DNA from: Paraphysomonas bandaiensis | Taxonomy: Eukaryota; Chrysophyceae | Reading direction: 5' to 3' | DNA: 64,000 nucleotides | Assembly (NCBI GenBank): GCA_965644295.1 | Contig: CBFFRP010000322.1 | Coordinates: 1-64,000, forward strand | Part shown: piece after piece, positions 52,653 through 64,000 of the stretch | Numbering within the stretch: position 1 is the stretch's first letter | How the letters are laid out: each line of letters begins with the position of its first letter | The notes under the pieces: model-generated | What the model was told of the DNA's origin: nothing | The model's database searches: none | Seen by the model: only the letters and a program-made list of their open reading frames with translations | Program-made: the position numbers and the translations under genes

Positions 52653-54606
52653 ATGATACGACGCATCAGAGAAGAGAATACTCTGGAGGAGTACAGCCCG
52701 ATGCCCAGTGCATACTGGAGGAGACACAAGAAACCTAATGTGAACCTATTGTCTGACTCTCCATTCGCTACAGACAGACAACTCGAGGATCAGAGGTTCC
52801 TCATTGAGAAGAATAGGGTCAGTTTGTGTCTGTTATAACTGTAATATGCTGAGAGTGATGTTTGTATGTGTGGACAGAACCCTCAGGGACAGGTGCCTGG
52901 TAAGAACGATAAGCCACGATCATATAAGATTGCTGCGAAAGTTGGAGTTGGAAATCCAGTCCTCACAAAAGTTAAAGTTGTTAATAAAATAGTTAGGGAG
53001 GCATCTGGAGTTCATAACTACGCTTTAGTCCCACCAATTGTACACAAGACGAATAATGATGGGCCAATTGATTCTGAAACACACCCACTGATGAAGCCGT
53101 ATCGAGAACAGTCCAACAGAAATCCAGTAATGTGCTCTTTTGGGCACCGACCTAGGTCGGCGTCGAGAACTTTTCACCCTGGGACTATGAGGATTCGACT
53201 TAGAAAAAATGAAATTGCTGACCCCTTGGAAGGTGGAAAGAGTGGATTTGGACTCCCCCCTAGTACGCTTTCTCAGATCCTGCACGCCCCTCGCGTCCAC
53301 AGACCTGGAGAGGAACTTGATGATGATACTGATGGGACAAGGACTGATCCTCGGACCAGTGGAGAGATGTATGACCCCCATGACCTCTTTCTTCCTAATG
53401 AACAGATATTCGAAAAAACAGGGAGTAGTGGGATGGAAGGTGGCACATCAAGTATTAGCTGGGGCGCGCAGAATACTGGCGCCTTCTCGAGGAGCTGGAA
53501 TAACACGACAGACAGCAGTAATATACTTGGTGCTCCAGACAGCGGTACTGGTATCGGTCAGCGAGTAGGCCGAGGGCGAAAGAAGAAGCCATCTAAACGC
53601 CGGGTATTCAACGCATATGTATTCCGTATTGAAGTTCGTTGTAATGATCCCTTGATATGGATACAGGTTGATGACAGAGAGTGGAATAATCATTTCCATG
53701 TCATTGAGAGGCCAAGTAATGAAGTCTTCGAGATGAAAAAGAGTGGGATTGCTGAGACTCAACTGAAGCCACTCAAAGAACGACTTACTAGGTGTGACAT
53801 TATGTTAGCTTTTTGAAATTTATATAATATCGACGGACAGGTTTGCAGCCATATCTGTGCGCGACGTCAAGCCGGATCCATTTTGTGCCAACAAGAAAGA
53901 AACTGACCTCCTAGTGTCACTTGGTAAGCCTGCAAAAGCACCAGATCCGACCTACGATAAAACTGCGAACCCGTTCTACGATGCTGAGGTGGAGGAGGAC
54001 CTCAGGAACATACAGAAGCGCAGTGTTAGGTTAGCGCGGGCGAAAGAGAAGCGGCTTAAGAGAAAGCTAGTGGAAGCAGCCATCAAGTCTATACCGAAAG
54101 TGGACTACCATCCGGATGAGATTGTGATCGAGCAGGCAAGGCAAGCACAGCTTCAAAGTAAACCTTCTATGGGGTCTGTAGACTCAGGAACTATAAACGA
54201 CGGCCGTAATGAGACTTCCGGTAGTGGTGTGAAGACGACAGGAAATACCGTGAGGTTAAAGAGCAGTAAGTCAGACGTTGGGAGTACTAGCGGTGAGTTC
54301 CAGGGAGACAAAGTGTATGATCACGTTATGCAGCCATTTGATGACTACTTGAATGAGGGGGCGGAGGAAAAGGAAAAGTTGCGTGACTCTGTAACGAATA
54401 ATGATGATCGAAACGGGGTGAGTGATGAATATGGTGCAGATTATGACGCGGTTGTCGATGAGTTCGACCGGAGCACTCTCAATGATGAAGGACTTGGGTT
54501 TGACGAGGACGCTGAACTAGCCAAACTGGAGAACGATTATAACGGGAATGAAAACGCCTATGCAGGGAACATTGATGAATTTGGAGATGGGTCGGACCAT
54601 CAGTGA
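52653..54606 (+). CDS. unrecognised 614-aa hydrophilic protein
   Basis: Three exons: 52653-52817, 52878-53791 and 53841-54606; phases agree. No known domain is evident. The N-terminus is basic and begins MIRRIREENTLEEYSPMP. The middle is Gly/Ser/Pro-rich and probably disordered, with one stretch that may fold (FNAYVFRIEVRCNDPLIWIQ). A Lys/Arg-rich helix (LARAKEKRLKRKLVEAAIK) may form a coiled coil. The last 120 residues are strongly acidic (Asp, Glu and Asn). There is no signal or membrane segment. The intron-exon structure and codon use support a real gene. The composition would suit a scaffold or cytoskeletal/nuclear protein, but nothing shows this directly. Confidence 0.7.
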
Positions 54607-54969
54607 TCATTTCAATGAATTGGGTATTTATTATTAGATGTATCAGATATGTAGGTAATTGATGTTTGGGTGTGTACGATATGCCCTGCTGGTGCTGATA
54701 AAATAGATTGCGTGGCAATTTGTGTGGAGTGTGGAGATATTTTGTAAAAAATAAGTTCTTGAAGTTGTAGAAGCTAATTTCATACCTCTCGAATGGTATT
54801 GTTAATATATGAGAAAAGAATAAACCCTGATGTACTGATATAGATATTGCAATATACAATATAGAACTTGATACTTGAGGGGAGCCCCTTTTTTACCACC
54901 GAGGAATCAAGATTTGGCATATTAGGATAGTAAAGGCCTTATCAATTGAGACACATATATATACATATA
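54607..54969. other. 3' spacer
   Basis: AT-rich sequence with no gene seen. A TATATACATATATACATATA run lies at 54957-54977, just before repeat copy C. Confidence 0.4.
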
Positions 54970-55600
54970 TACATATACAGTCAGCAGGTATTGTTCTACC
55001 CATTCATAGCCAAATGTGGTACAAGGACACAAATCTATGTGTCACTTTTTAGAAGTCTTTGGGTATTGACGAATATACAGGCATCCAGGACTTGAGCCCC
55101 TTTCAAGCTTGAATGGTGATCGGGGTATTGGGCTGCCTGCTGAAGTCATGAATTCGGGTGGAGTCATTTTAAGCCTACTAAATTTTCAGATGTTCCAAAT
55201 AAACTAAAAATGACAGTGGAACCGTTTTGAAATTTAGTAGTATCGATAAATTTTTAAGTTAGCAGGAATGTCTAAAATATTTAGTAGGCTCAGCTGCCAG
55301 TTTTAATTTAATTGAAATATCCGCAAACCGCAAAACTTAGTAGGAACAAGAAACACGTTCTTGTGTAGTAGGAACGTCGGATAAATTTAGTCGGGGCAAA
55401 TATTTTTCCGAGCATCCGGGCTGTTTACCTTAATAGCCCAAATATCCTGATGTCAGAAGATGTCATGTATATCAACATTCTGCTTGCTCTCTGCGTTTGC
55501 TTTGAGTGGTAGAGCGAGGTGGTTATACCTTCGTGTAAACACAAGCAGCTTTCGTAGCGTTAAATAGTAGGATACCAGAGCTAATAATTAGACATTCACT
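54970..55600 (+). repeat. dispersed repeat, copy C, with an internal insertion
   Basis: Aligns with copies A and B from AGTCAGCAGGTAT (54978) through GGGCTGCCTGCTGAAGTCA (about 55130) and, after an insertion of roughly 270 bp (about 55160-55425), from GCATCCGGGCTGTTTACC to AGCGTTAAATAGTAGGATA (ending near 55575). The insert contains several TTTAGTAGG words (for example 55274-55284 and 55338-55348). The remainder to 55947 is AT-rich spacer. Confidence 0.75.
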
Positions 55601-55947
55601 ACTACACTATACACTACTACGATCTTATATAGACACGATCTTATACAGTCTATTTCATTTCACTACGCACTATTATTCCTATCATCTCAGCAGTTCATGT
55701 AATACTGTTAATCACTACTGTATTCTTCATGTAATGGTCATAAATTCAAATACCATAGAAAATAAAACTTTTAATAGCTCTAAATGTGTCCATCAAGAAA
55801 ATTGTTTTCTATAGAAAAATATTTCTTCGCAGCAGTTAATCACAGCAAGAACAAAGTATTGATATATTCTTCGAAATAAAAAAGTAATCGTAAGGAAACA
55901 CCACATTGTAATAATCATTTCGGCTAGGACAACCTACTACACCATCT

Positions 55948-58900
55948 TTAACCCCATTTTATTGGTAAAGCGCATTTCGAGTAGCCGTTACGGTGATCTA
56001 ACTCCACTACATCAGTATGTAAACAATTCTCGGTTTCCCCACTAAATTCGAAATATAATTCAACACATACTTGGTCACAGCTCTCTGTGCCATTTCGAAT
56101 TGCATCAACTCGTTTACATAAAACCTCTTCTTTGTCAACAATGATTCTAGATGATTCAAGCGTTGCAATCACGACATCGGGAAAACTCATACGGAGAACA
56201 ACACGGGTGCACACAGAGTCAGTACAAACAGTAACAGATTCAACTGTGTACGAATCATCGAATCGCGCAGCAGAGCAGTTGAGTGGAACCCCTCGATATT
56301 GACAGTTTGGTAGTATTCTTTTAAAATCGCATTTTATTCTTCGAGACGCTTCAAGCTCAGAGTTCCAACAGTCAGTGCAGACAGTGTAGCTACATGATAG
56401 GTGCGAGCTGCAACCATAAGCAAATCTAGACCCATCAACACACTCACTTCCTTTGTGGTGCGGCCAATCGCAGCTCCAGCTACCCAGAATCTTTGGAATG
56501 TGAACACGGCGAATGTTTTCATGACACTCACGACACGCTAATGACAACGAGGAAGGAGCTTCCCACCTATCGTCCACGCTGATACAATCGAAACAAACAT
56601 CACTCGAACATTTCTGACAAAACCATCTCTTGCCTGTCTTGTGGTGGCGGCAGAGGCAACAAGCATAACCCGCTATATATAAATCCTCATCATAGGCTGA
56701 TACAATCATCTGGTGGCCTTTGCCACATACTGGCCCTGAAAAACTTATCTTCCTCGTGGAATTCGGCACCAATACTTCACAAGTAGAATATCCACTCTCC
56801 CCAAATGTAAAGTAAACAGGACTGTCAAATATTTCATTCGCCACGCTATTTACGTCAAATATAAGCCGACTCGTCGATACGTCTCTAGCTGTGCTCAACA
56901 AATCGTATCTAGAACACTTTACTAAGTGACTGTTCACAGAAAGTACAGAGGAGCATGGGTCTCCCATCTCACCACCATATATCACAATGCTCAAGCGTAA
57001 CTGTGAAGCTCCACTTACTGAGTAGTACACGATACTATTGACAATGCAATAATGACTGGAATCTAAAATAGAGGCAAAATAGTTGTATCTCTCCAACTCC
57101 GTAGGTGCAGACATATTGTCACCAACATATTCCATGCATACACCACATATACTAAACGAACAAGCCCGACATACCCACCAGCTGTGACTGACTGCATATT
57201 TATCCCAGCTCCCGCATTTATTACAAGTCTTTTCATCACCCGTTCGAGTTAGCACCAGTGTATGTCCTGCACAACACTGTGGCATAGAAATAGCAGCTTC
57301 TACAGTTGAATTTGGGACAGGAATTTGGCAGGTTGAATATCCGTCTCCATACATATACTTCACATTCAACACATATATATTATCGTGCATTTTGCAAGAC
57401 GTCAAGATATCGAAAAAAACATCTGCAGCGACAAAAATTTCACTTTGCTCCTTGAATACACAAGCACAACACGGAACCAAATCGTCCCCAATGAGAAGCC
57501 TTGAGCCATTGGGATTCCTTACAGGCCCCACTGACATATCTCCACATACCATGATGCTTACCACAATACGCGTCCTGGCCTCTTCCACTCTTAAACTTAC
57601 TCCAGAGATCATACAATAATACGACTCGTTGTAGCGGCAAACATATGAGTACATATTAAGGCTCGAGTGGAAATACGATCCTGCAGGACGGGATTCTAAT
57701 ATAAGCTTAGATACGTCTGCCCGACCATTAACCATATATGCATCGGCACCACACAACCATTCCATTATGATGTCACTGTACGACTCTTGAACGCTAACTT
57801 CTTCGTTGTCCATGCTGTAGTCAATAACAGAATTCGGAGTCACGCCCGGACGTTGCTTAACCGCCTCAAGGGATATATGACGGATTTGCTGTCGAAACGA
57901 AAGCGGAGTAAGAAAAAAATCCCGAGTGTCATCAGGATTCCTAACTACACGATCGTCGGAATGGTATGCAGAGAATGTCCAACCCAAGTCTGCAGCAAAG
58001 TTCAAAACAGCACGCAATTGACGAGGAATATCATTGAAGTAACTGGAACCCGGTATCGTGACCAAACAGGAGGTGTAATCCACACCGAGAGAAAATTTTA
58101 CTATGCGAGATAGAAGTTTGTCCATCATATTAACAGGTACTTCAAACATTAAGTATACGGACACAGTTTTGTGAGTTCGATGAGCTACGACTCCAAAGGT
58201 GTAATCAAACTTACACTCACCAATACAAATACAAGATGCTTCTAGATGATGAAATTGTACCTGATAATCTGAGCAAAATATCTCGACATGAACTGTTACA
58301 ATCAGATTAGTTTCAAAATGCCGAATGCTTGCATGGGAGACAGTTCCGTAGTTTTCATCATTATGGTACGATACGCGGCCTCGGGGTTGGTATAGAGCAG
58401 TGTATGCATCTGGAGGTCGAAACCCTTGCAGTTTCGACATATTCACTAGGCCTCCGTCTACGTAAACATCACTAGAGAATAGCCAGTCCAGAGTACTGTA
58501 CGCATATGCCTGCTGCACATCTACCTCGCTCATGGTGGAGAAGTCGGTCATGGTAACTCTTTCATCATCACCGGGCCGTGCCTCGATAGCGACCCATACG
58601 AGTTCATGAATTTGCCGATAGAAGGACTCTTTGCACAAGAAATATTCGCACCCTCCATCCGCATCAGTTAAAACCTTATCGCTATCGCACACAGCCCTCC
58701 AAGGCCACTGTTCATCCAACGCATAACTCAGCACAGCATGTAAAGAAGTTGGAAGGCCACTAGTTTGATTGATCTCAAGTGGCATCACTGAATTTACAGA
58801 CGCATTTTCAACAACATTTGTACAGCAGCTAATTGGGCATTCGACCTCATCATCCATATACTTTGGAATGACAACCAGCTTAGCTTCTGTTGTAGGAGTT

Positions 58901-60531
58901 TCGCGAATAGCCCAGTGTACAAGAGCATTGAATGCGTATCTCTCTTTAGTATGTTCAAGAGTATGAGGCAGCCTCCATTGGCAAACCTCAATCTCCCGCC
59001 CAACAAAAATAAAAGCGCTGTTATCGAATAGCCAAAATACACCGCTAATTTCCTCTGAAGTCTTCGCGGGAAACTCCCAGTCCGGATCAGCTAACGGTAA
59101 TTCATCCCAGCCATCATCAATATTGCCAGCGTACGACTCTATATCGTTACCAGAAAACACTGCCAAGCGTGCGCGGGAAAAGAACAGTTGCATCCGCTTG
59201 TCCAATGCTATCTTGGACGGCCACCGGCGGGTGAACAGCTTAGAGTGAAGCAATTCAACAGTGAGGTCACCACTCTCACTTCGATAAGCAATTTGGATCT
59301 CAAATGCTCCTACTCTACATGAATTCGACGATTGCATTGTATCAAATTGAGGAGGGGATACATCGGTGAGAATTCTCATTGCTCCAACTCGAGCACAAGC
59401 ATGCCATGATTGCACATTCGTCAACATACAACGTAGCACATCATTGGCCCTATCACAATACTCCTTCGTTACATGTCGCAATGTCATCGGGTGAGACTCA
59501 CAGTCGTGGCAGTGCTCTACAGTTATAAGAATGTCAAGTGGTCGCATATCATGATACGCACCAAGCAGTCTCGGTGGGATGGTGCTTGCGGACTGCTCAA
59601 GCTCTGATGGTGTACGTATCGCTCGCATCTTGGATACAAACTTCTGCATACTGGCTTCAATGCGACGAGAAGGTCGCTGAGGATGTGTAGGGGACTCTGG
59701 GGACGACATATCCCTGAGCTCTTTCTCACGACGACCTTCTTCATATTCACCAAGCGAACGCATTTTTTCCTTCCTCTTCGTTTGCAGTTCTTCTATGTCG
59801 CTAATCGGCATCCGACGACCGGTATGAGTGTCGTAACCGTACAACTGATAGTGATCAAAACTGATCGGTTTGTTGGGAGCTCCACTATAGCATGTCGGTC
59901 GATTACTACTTGGCGACCGTCTGCTAGATGGCGCACTCTTCGGTCGCAGTGCAAACATATTCCGTTTTTCTGATGCCTTGTGCATCGCCGCAGCGTTATT
60001 TACATTCCCCGGATGAGCTTTGTCAACACTGATAGGTGACTTTCTTCGTTTAGATGATCCGTAATTCCTTCGACGCATCCTATGTTCAGTCCTCTTAACA
60101 TGAGCTTGGCCATGTTTATGACAGCGAGCATGTTGCCAACTATACGCCTGTCTCAGCACGCACAATGAATCCACAACAGCAGTAACAGTAGCAAGATCTC
60201 CATTCACAATCTTCCTTCCATTTACTCCATTCAGTGCTCGCTGACAGTCATATGGAAGCTTCCTCTTAATCTCTCTGATAACAGCAGTTGATACGATCTC
60301 AAGTCTGTGTGTCTCTCCAGTGAACTCCTCCTCTATCTGTATATCCCCATACATACACTCATATACACGGACTAACACTACAGGCGCCACTAGTCTGAGT
60401 TGATCTATAGAAGTCACACGAGCCACTCCTGATTTATCTAATAGATCATTAGTCCGCTGTAGTAACTCAATCTCACTGGTAGAGTGATGAAGACTACAGA
60501 CTGGTTCATCCGTATTGTTCAGTGAAATCAT
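55948..60531 (-). CDS. large modular protein: CEP95-like N-terminus, repeated module, cysteine-rich zinc-binding segments
   Basis: Single uninterrupted frame; 1527 aa from ATG 60531 (the frame stays open to 60945, with other ATGs, but conserved-looking sequence starts here). Residues 10-120 have the pattern of the CEP95/DUF5745 N-terminal fold (RTNDLLDKSGVARVTSIDQL ... NGRKIVNGDL). A basic linker follows. The centre has two clear copies of a module of about 240 residues (LHAVLSYALDEQWPWRAV... and LRAVLNFAADLGWTFSAY...), each with FYRQIHEL/FRQQIRHI and STLDWLFSSD/DIIMEWLCGAD. The C-terminal third alternates IPVPNST-like strands with Cys/His-rich segments (CNKCGSWDKY...CRACSFSICGVC; CCLCRHHKTG...CQKCSSDVCFDC; CRECHE...CTDCW) like ZZ or C1-type zinc fingers. 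Function is unknown. Confidence 0.75.
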   Translation of the reverse strand: MISLNNTDEPVCSLHHSTSEIELLQRTNDLLDKSGVARVTSIDQLRLVAPVVLVRVYECMYGDIQIEEEFTGETHRLEIVSTAVIREIKRKLPYDCQRALNGVNGRKIVNGDLATVTAVVDSLCVLRQAYSWQHARCHKHGQAHVKRTEHRMRRRNYGSSKRRKSPISVDKAHPGNVNNAAAMHKASEKRNMFALRPKSAPSSRRSPSSNRPTCYSGAPNKPISFDHYQLYGYDTHTGRRMPISDIEELQTKRKEKMRSLGEYEEGRREKELRDMSSPESPTHPQRPSRRIEASMQKFVSKMRAIRTPSELEQSASTIPPRLLGAYHDMRPLDILITVEHCHDCESHPMTLRHVTKEYCDRANDVLRCMLTNVQSWHACARVGAMRILTDVSPPQFDTMQSSNSCRVGAFEIQIAYRSESGDLTVELLHSKLFTRRWPSKIALDKRMQLFFSRARLAVFSGNDIESYAGNIDDGWDELPLADPDWEFPAKTSEEISGVFWLFDNSAFIFVGREIEVCQWRLPHTLEHTKERYAFNALVHWAIRETPTTEAKLVVIPKYMDDEVECPISCCTNVVENASVNSVMPLEINQTSGLPTSLHAVLSYALDEQWPWRAVCDSDKVLTDADGGCEYFLCKESFYRQIHELVWVAIEARPGDDERVTMTDFSTMSEVDVQQAYAYSTLDWLFSSDVYVDGGLVNMSKLQGFRPPDAYTALYQPRGRVSYHNDENYGTVSHASIRHFETNLIVTVHVEIFCSDYQVQFHHLEASCICIGECKFDYTFGVVAHRTHKTVSVYLMFEVPVNMMDKLLSRIVKFSLGVDYTSCLVTIPGSSYFNDIPRQLRAVLNFAADLGWTFSAYHSDDRVVRNPDDTRDFFLTPLSFRQQIRHISLEAVKQRPGVTPNSVIDYSMDNEEVSVQESYSDIIMEWLCGADAYMVNGRADVSKLILESRPAGSYFHSSLNMYSYVCRYNESYYCMISGVSLRVEEARTRIVVSIMVCGDMSVGPVRNPNGSRLLIGDDLVPCCACVFKEQSEIFVAADVFFDILTSCKMHDNIYVLNVKYMYGDGYSTCQIPVPNSTVEAAISMPQCCAGHTLVLTRTGDEKTCNKCGSWDKYAVSHSWWVCRACSFSICGVCMEYVGDNMSAPTELERYNYFASILDSSHYCIVNSIVYYSVSGASQLRLSIVIYGGEMGDPCSSVLSVNSHLVKCSRYDLLSTARDVSTSRLIFDVNSVANEIFDSPVYFTFGESGYSTCEVLVPNSTRKISFSGPVCGKGHQMIVSAYDEDLYIAGYACCLCRHHKTGKRWFCQKCSSDVCFDCISVDDRWEAPSSLSLACRECHENIRRVHIPKILGSWSCDWPHHKGSECVDGSRFAYGCSSHLSCSYTVCTDCWNSELEASRRIKCDFKRILPNCQYRGVPLNCSAARFDDSYTVESVTVCTDSVCTRVVLRMSFPDVVIATLESSRIIVDKEEVLCKRVDAIRNGTESCDQVCVELYFEFSGETENCLHTDVVELDHRNGYSKCALPIKWG

Positions 60532-62717
60532 GATAGAGGCTGCATGCTTATATACTGCACAGATCTCGGAGTAATGAGCAGACACACAGCTGTACATATC
60601 ATACATATACATATATGAGCTGCTGTATTCGCTTGCTGTCTCTCTCTGCATACTGACTGTAGGATTCCTATCTGTATGATAGATACACAGCACAGCACAG
60701 CACTGCACTGCAGCTGGAAGCAGTGGTTTCGTTCTGTATTTTTTTGGAAATAAGCCCCTTTTTTTCCCTAAATCACTATTTTCATCACTATTATTTTCAG
60801 TAAACGAAAAAAACCCTACTTTCTGCTGTATTTCAGCTGATATGTAGTGTCCTGTATATGTCCATTGCTTTGTCTTGCTGTGAACGGCCATGTATGTATG
60901 TAGCAATGTAGAGCTAGATCTATTCAAACTGCAGCACAACAACACTAATCAGACACCGAACACATACGAAACACTTCCACTGATGTAGAGGTACATGAAC
61001 AACTATAAAGACGGATTAGTTCTTGTATATATGATGTACGTCTGCTAGTGTATATGTAACGGTCATATGCAGAGGGCACTCTGTACAGAGCGACGCACAG
61101 GTCCAACAATATTCAATGGTATCAAGAACGGCGTACAAGTCACATGTGAATTACGGCCATTCTGTTTCAATGATAAAGCAGTTACATGCTGCTGAGGTTA
61201 TATGCGACCAGTCTACCGAACCCCCTGAGGGTCATCTCTATCACCTCTCTCTCTCTATGGGTATATAATTATTTCATAGATATAAATGTATTAGGTACTT
61301 GTGCATTTACATATATCCTTATAGAGGGAGAGTAGGGAGAGTAGGGAGTAGGTAGTTCGGTATATTGAAAAAGAATCGAGACCTGTCCTCTATCACCTTA
61401 ATGGCGCCGAACTAAGTCTCTCCATTCCATTATAACATGACACACCAATGACCAAATTGTCTTCAAGTTTGCTTATTTTTACGACAAAAGTATAAACACG
61501 TAGGGATTATGTAACATTTGGTAGATTCTGGCTTGGGTAACAATTAATTGAATTACCAATTGTTTAACTGGTTTTAAAATGATAATTCTAGTTATTATTA
61601 TCGGTATATAATGCCAATTGCTAATTGAATGGCTAGGCTTAATGATATAGCATCGTATGGTGCGTAGCTACTGGTCATATAAACTAATCCACTATCTGTT
61701 AGTATAGAAGACCGTATGCCACTATATCATTATTAATCATTATTGTGTGAGTGACAGTATCAGGGTTAGTGTAAATTCAACCTCAGCACGCAAGAGTAAT
61801 TCCATGTGAAAAGTCTTTGATGTCTCGCGATTAAAGTCGAAGTGGATCGTGTCAGGGTAGAAAGGTTTAACATCGTCTGTAAGCTTTTGCTATCAGATGG
61901 AGAAGAAACTCTTGATCTGAGTGACATCCGGGGGGTACAATTTGATGTTTTAATTTGCTAGTACCCTGAGATGAAATTCCATCTGGGTGCAGATTTCCAT
62001 CTGTGGTAGTTAAAAATACAGGTGTGACGCGTTTTGATAAGATATATATAGGTTAATCCCTTGGTTTACTTAAAGACAATCAAAAGAACAAGAAAGCACG
62101 CACCAAACTGTCAATACGATGTCGTTGCTTGAATCAATTGTATAGCACTACCATTATTTGTGAAAGGTTGTTTAGCAGAACTAAGTTTGTTAGAGTGATT
62201 TTCCCAAGCGAATGTTTCTGCGTGCTGAGTACTTTTGGGATGAGGTTGAAGTGGAGTAAGCAATTCGAAAAAGTAATAGAATTAAAGGCAATTAACTGCA
62301 AATTACAATTGTTATTGTTGGATACCTCTCACCAATTTAATGTTACGCAAGCCTTCCAATACTTCACCTAGATTGCAAATATAACTACGAGGTAGCTCGG
62401 TTCTCAGGTGAGCATTGGTAGCACTGGTATATCACATTCATTCGCCGTCGATAACAATGATGGCGTCGGCTTCGCGCGAGAAAATTACGTCGAATTTAGA
62501 AAAAGTAGAATATATTACATAACAATATAGACGTATTTACATATGTGGAAACTCAAATCCACAAACAGTAATTACTTCTTCAACTATTACATGATATGAT
62601 ATGTAACACCTTGTACTTTCTAATCCAATATATTTGCATATATGAAAGAATTATCAGAGAATACGTATTGAACTGTAGAATATGGAACAAACATTGTAGA
62701 TGTAAATAATAGGGCTT
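60532..62717. other. gene-poor region
   Basis: The first 400 bp are an open-frame 5' extension of the large gene. Beyond that there is no supported gene. A short inverted pair (CTACCGAAC near 61215 and GTTCGGTAT near 61357) flanks a CT/GA-rich stretch. The 80-codon frame at 62129-62371 lacks motifs. Confidence 0.35.
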
Positions 62718-64000
62718 CTATGAATTCTGAGGGTATATTTTTTTCGATCCCCTCTTCTCACTCCAATCGAGAAGTAGTTTTCTGATATTGTGTCGGATCA
62801 TAGATATAATACCACCAACTTTACGCGCGTCTGCGTCTAATTCATTCAGTTTTTCTAATATTGACCTCAGCAATGGTGGTTGCGATGAAATGCCACAAAA
62901 CTGAACAGCAGACAACTTCGACTGAGTCATTCGAATGGCTTTCGACACGAGATCCATCACATCATATAGTTGTGACTGACCACAGTGGTGCTTGAAGGCT
63001 CCGTATACATAAGGAAGTATTGATTCAACTTCCCGTTGCGCTAAACAGTACTTCGCAGCACGACACGACGAATGAAATGTAAATGGGTGCGGAGTTGGCT
63101 TTCCAGACTTTATATGATGGTAAGCTACACTGATAATATATACACAGTTAGCTTGACCATAAAAAAAATGCTACAGACCTTAGAACATGCGCAGGTACAC
63201 TTTCATCGAGTAAATTCTCCAGTACAGTTGCCACTGTGGCATGAAGAGTCTTGGCATCGCTACAAATATAAATTAATAATATAATCATATAGTATTGCAC
63301 TATACCTAGGGGGAAGTAGATCATAAGCAAATTTTCGCATTAAGCCACTGCTGAATGCCATCACTCCGTCAAAAAGAGTTACTAAAAAACCTCTGTTCTC
63401 TAGTATGTGGAGAATATGCTCTAAAGAAGGTCCAAATTCTTCAGGAACCACATCTCGCAATACAGCCACGTCAAATTCCTCCCCAATAACGCTAGCCGTC
63501 TTTAGAACGCTTCTTGCATTGTGCGGCACTCTCTCAAGCATAGTTACAATGAGTGAATTATCAGCTATGCCAGACATCACATCATCGATATTAGTCTGTT
63601 GTGTATCGTGGCAGTACTCAATTATCTTCCATAGGAGAAAGGGGGTGCCTTGAGACACCGAAACTATGGCACGAATAGCATCGTCTGATATATTCGAGAA
63701 GCCTTCATTCTGGATAATATTGGATATGGTTCGCTCATTTAACGGGCGCAGCATTAACGTGTGTAAACAGCCTGACTGTACAGTGCTCTTGAAAGTGTCA
63801 TATTCTACACCATGCCTACGAAAGAATAAAATTGTCACTATTAAGCCTATAATACACACGTACATACATATTACCTTGCAGGTGTCCTAAGCACTTTAAC
63901 GCTACTCTGAGGCAACTTCGACGCCGACTCATATGTTAGCTTTATCATATTTTCCGTGGTTGTGTCTCCGTCGTCATCCTCTCCGAAAAAACACCCCATG
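62718..64000 (-). CDS. ADCY10-like (soluble adenylyl cyclase type) AAA/TPR region, runs off the window
   Basis: Four minus-strand exons: 64000-63875 (first base belongs to a codon outside the window), 63815-63306, 63259-63179 and 63129-62718; phases agree. A possible start ATG lies at 63999, but the frame is open to the edge. The pattern LMLRPLNERTISNIIQNEGF, SQGTPFLLWKIIEY, RSVLKTASVIGEEFDVAVLR and ENRGFL resembles the winged-helix end of the STAND/AAA ATPase module in ADCY10 and related proteins. It is followed by helical repeats (SVAYHHIKSGKPT, CRAAKYCLAQREVESILPYV). No cyclase catalytic domain is visible here; it would lie beyond the right edge. Other STAND ATPases are possible. Confidence 0.55.

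Noticed and set aside
62129-62371. 80-codon plus-strand frame
   Set aside because: No motif, isolated in AT-rich sequence, no upstream or downstream exon found.

Overview
This is a nuclear window from a eukaryote. Most genes are split by very short GT-AG introns, mainly 38-65 nt, and exon phases close exactly across the splice sites I assign. All genes use the standard code. The non-coding DNA is AT-rich and full of (TACA)n/(TATG)n arrays, a Ty1/copia retroelement, a pogo-like DNA transposon, a MITE and an unnamed dispersed repeat. The gene set (RPL24, 20S proteasome beta-2, GCN2, IMPACT family, WDR47-like LisH/CTLH/WD40, two-pore channel, soluble-adenylyl-cyclase-like tail, DAF-36/Neverland-type Rieske oxygenase) suits a free-living or parasitic protist. 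I cannot place it in a named lineage from sequence alone; a unicellular holozoan or a stramenopile would both fit.

Layout, left to right. 1-2.6 kb: 3' end of a copia element, a candidate LTR and a tetranucleotide array. 2.7-12.2 kb: Rieske oxygenase, an unrecognised multi-pass membrane protein (minus), a short-chain dehydrogenase, a PX-PH protein (minus) and a methyltransferase (minus). 12.5-17.2 kb: IMPACT-family protein, PB1/ubiquitin-like membrane protein (minus) and a three-RRM protein. 17.2-20.2 kb: gene-poor. 20.3-33.6 kb: secreted C45-like Ntn hydrolase, RPL24, proteasome beta-2 (minus) and GCN2. 33.6-39.7 kb: dispersed repeat, Gfo/Idh/MocA oxidoreductase, an orphan gene and a small multi-exon gene. 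39.7-50.1 kb, all minus: WDR47-like protein and a very large channel gene built from two two-pore-channel units. 50.3-52.5 kb: a pogo-like element inside a TATG array. 52.6-64 kb: an orphan gene, a large modular zinc-finger protein (minus) and the tail of an ADCY10-like gene (minus, running off the window).

Functional links. GCN2 and an IMPACT-family protein, known partners in eIF2alpha stress signalling, lie about 14 kb apart. The PX-PH protein and the two-pore channel are both families associated with endosomal membranes.

The observations most worth checking are the apparent fusion of two two-pore channels into one four-domain gene, the location of every long tetranucleotide array 57-181 bp upstream of a start codon, the four-copy dispersed repeat, and the large modular protein at 56-60.5 kb.
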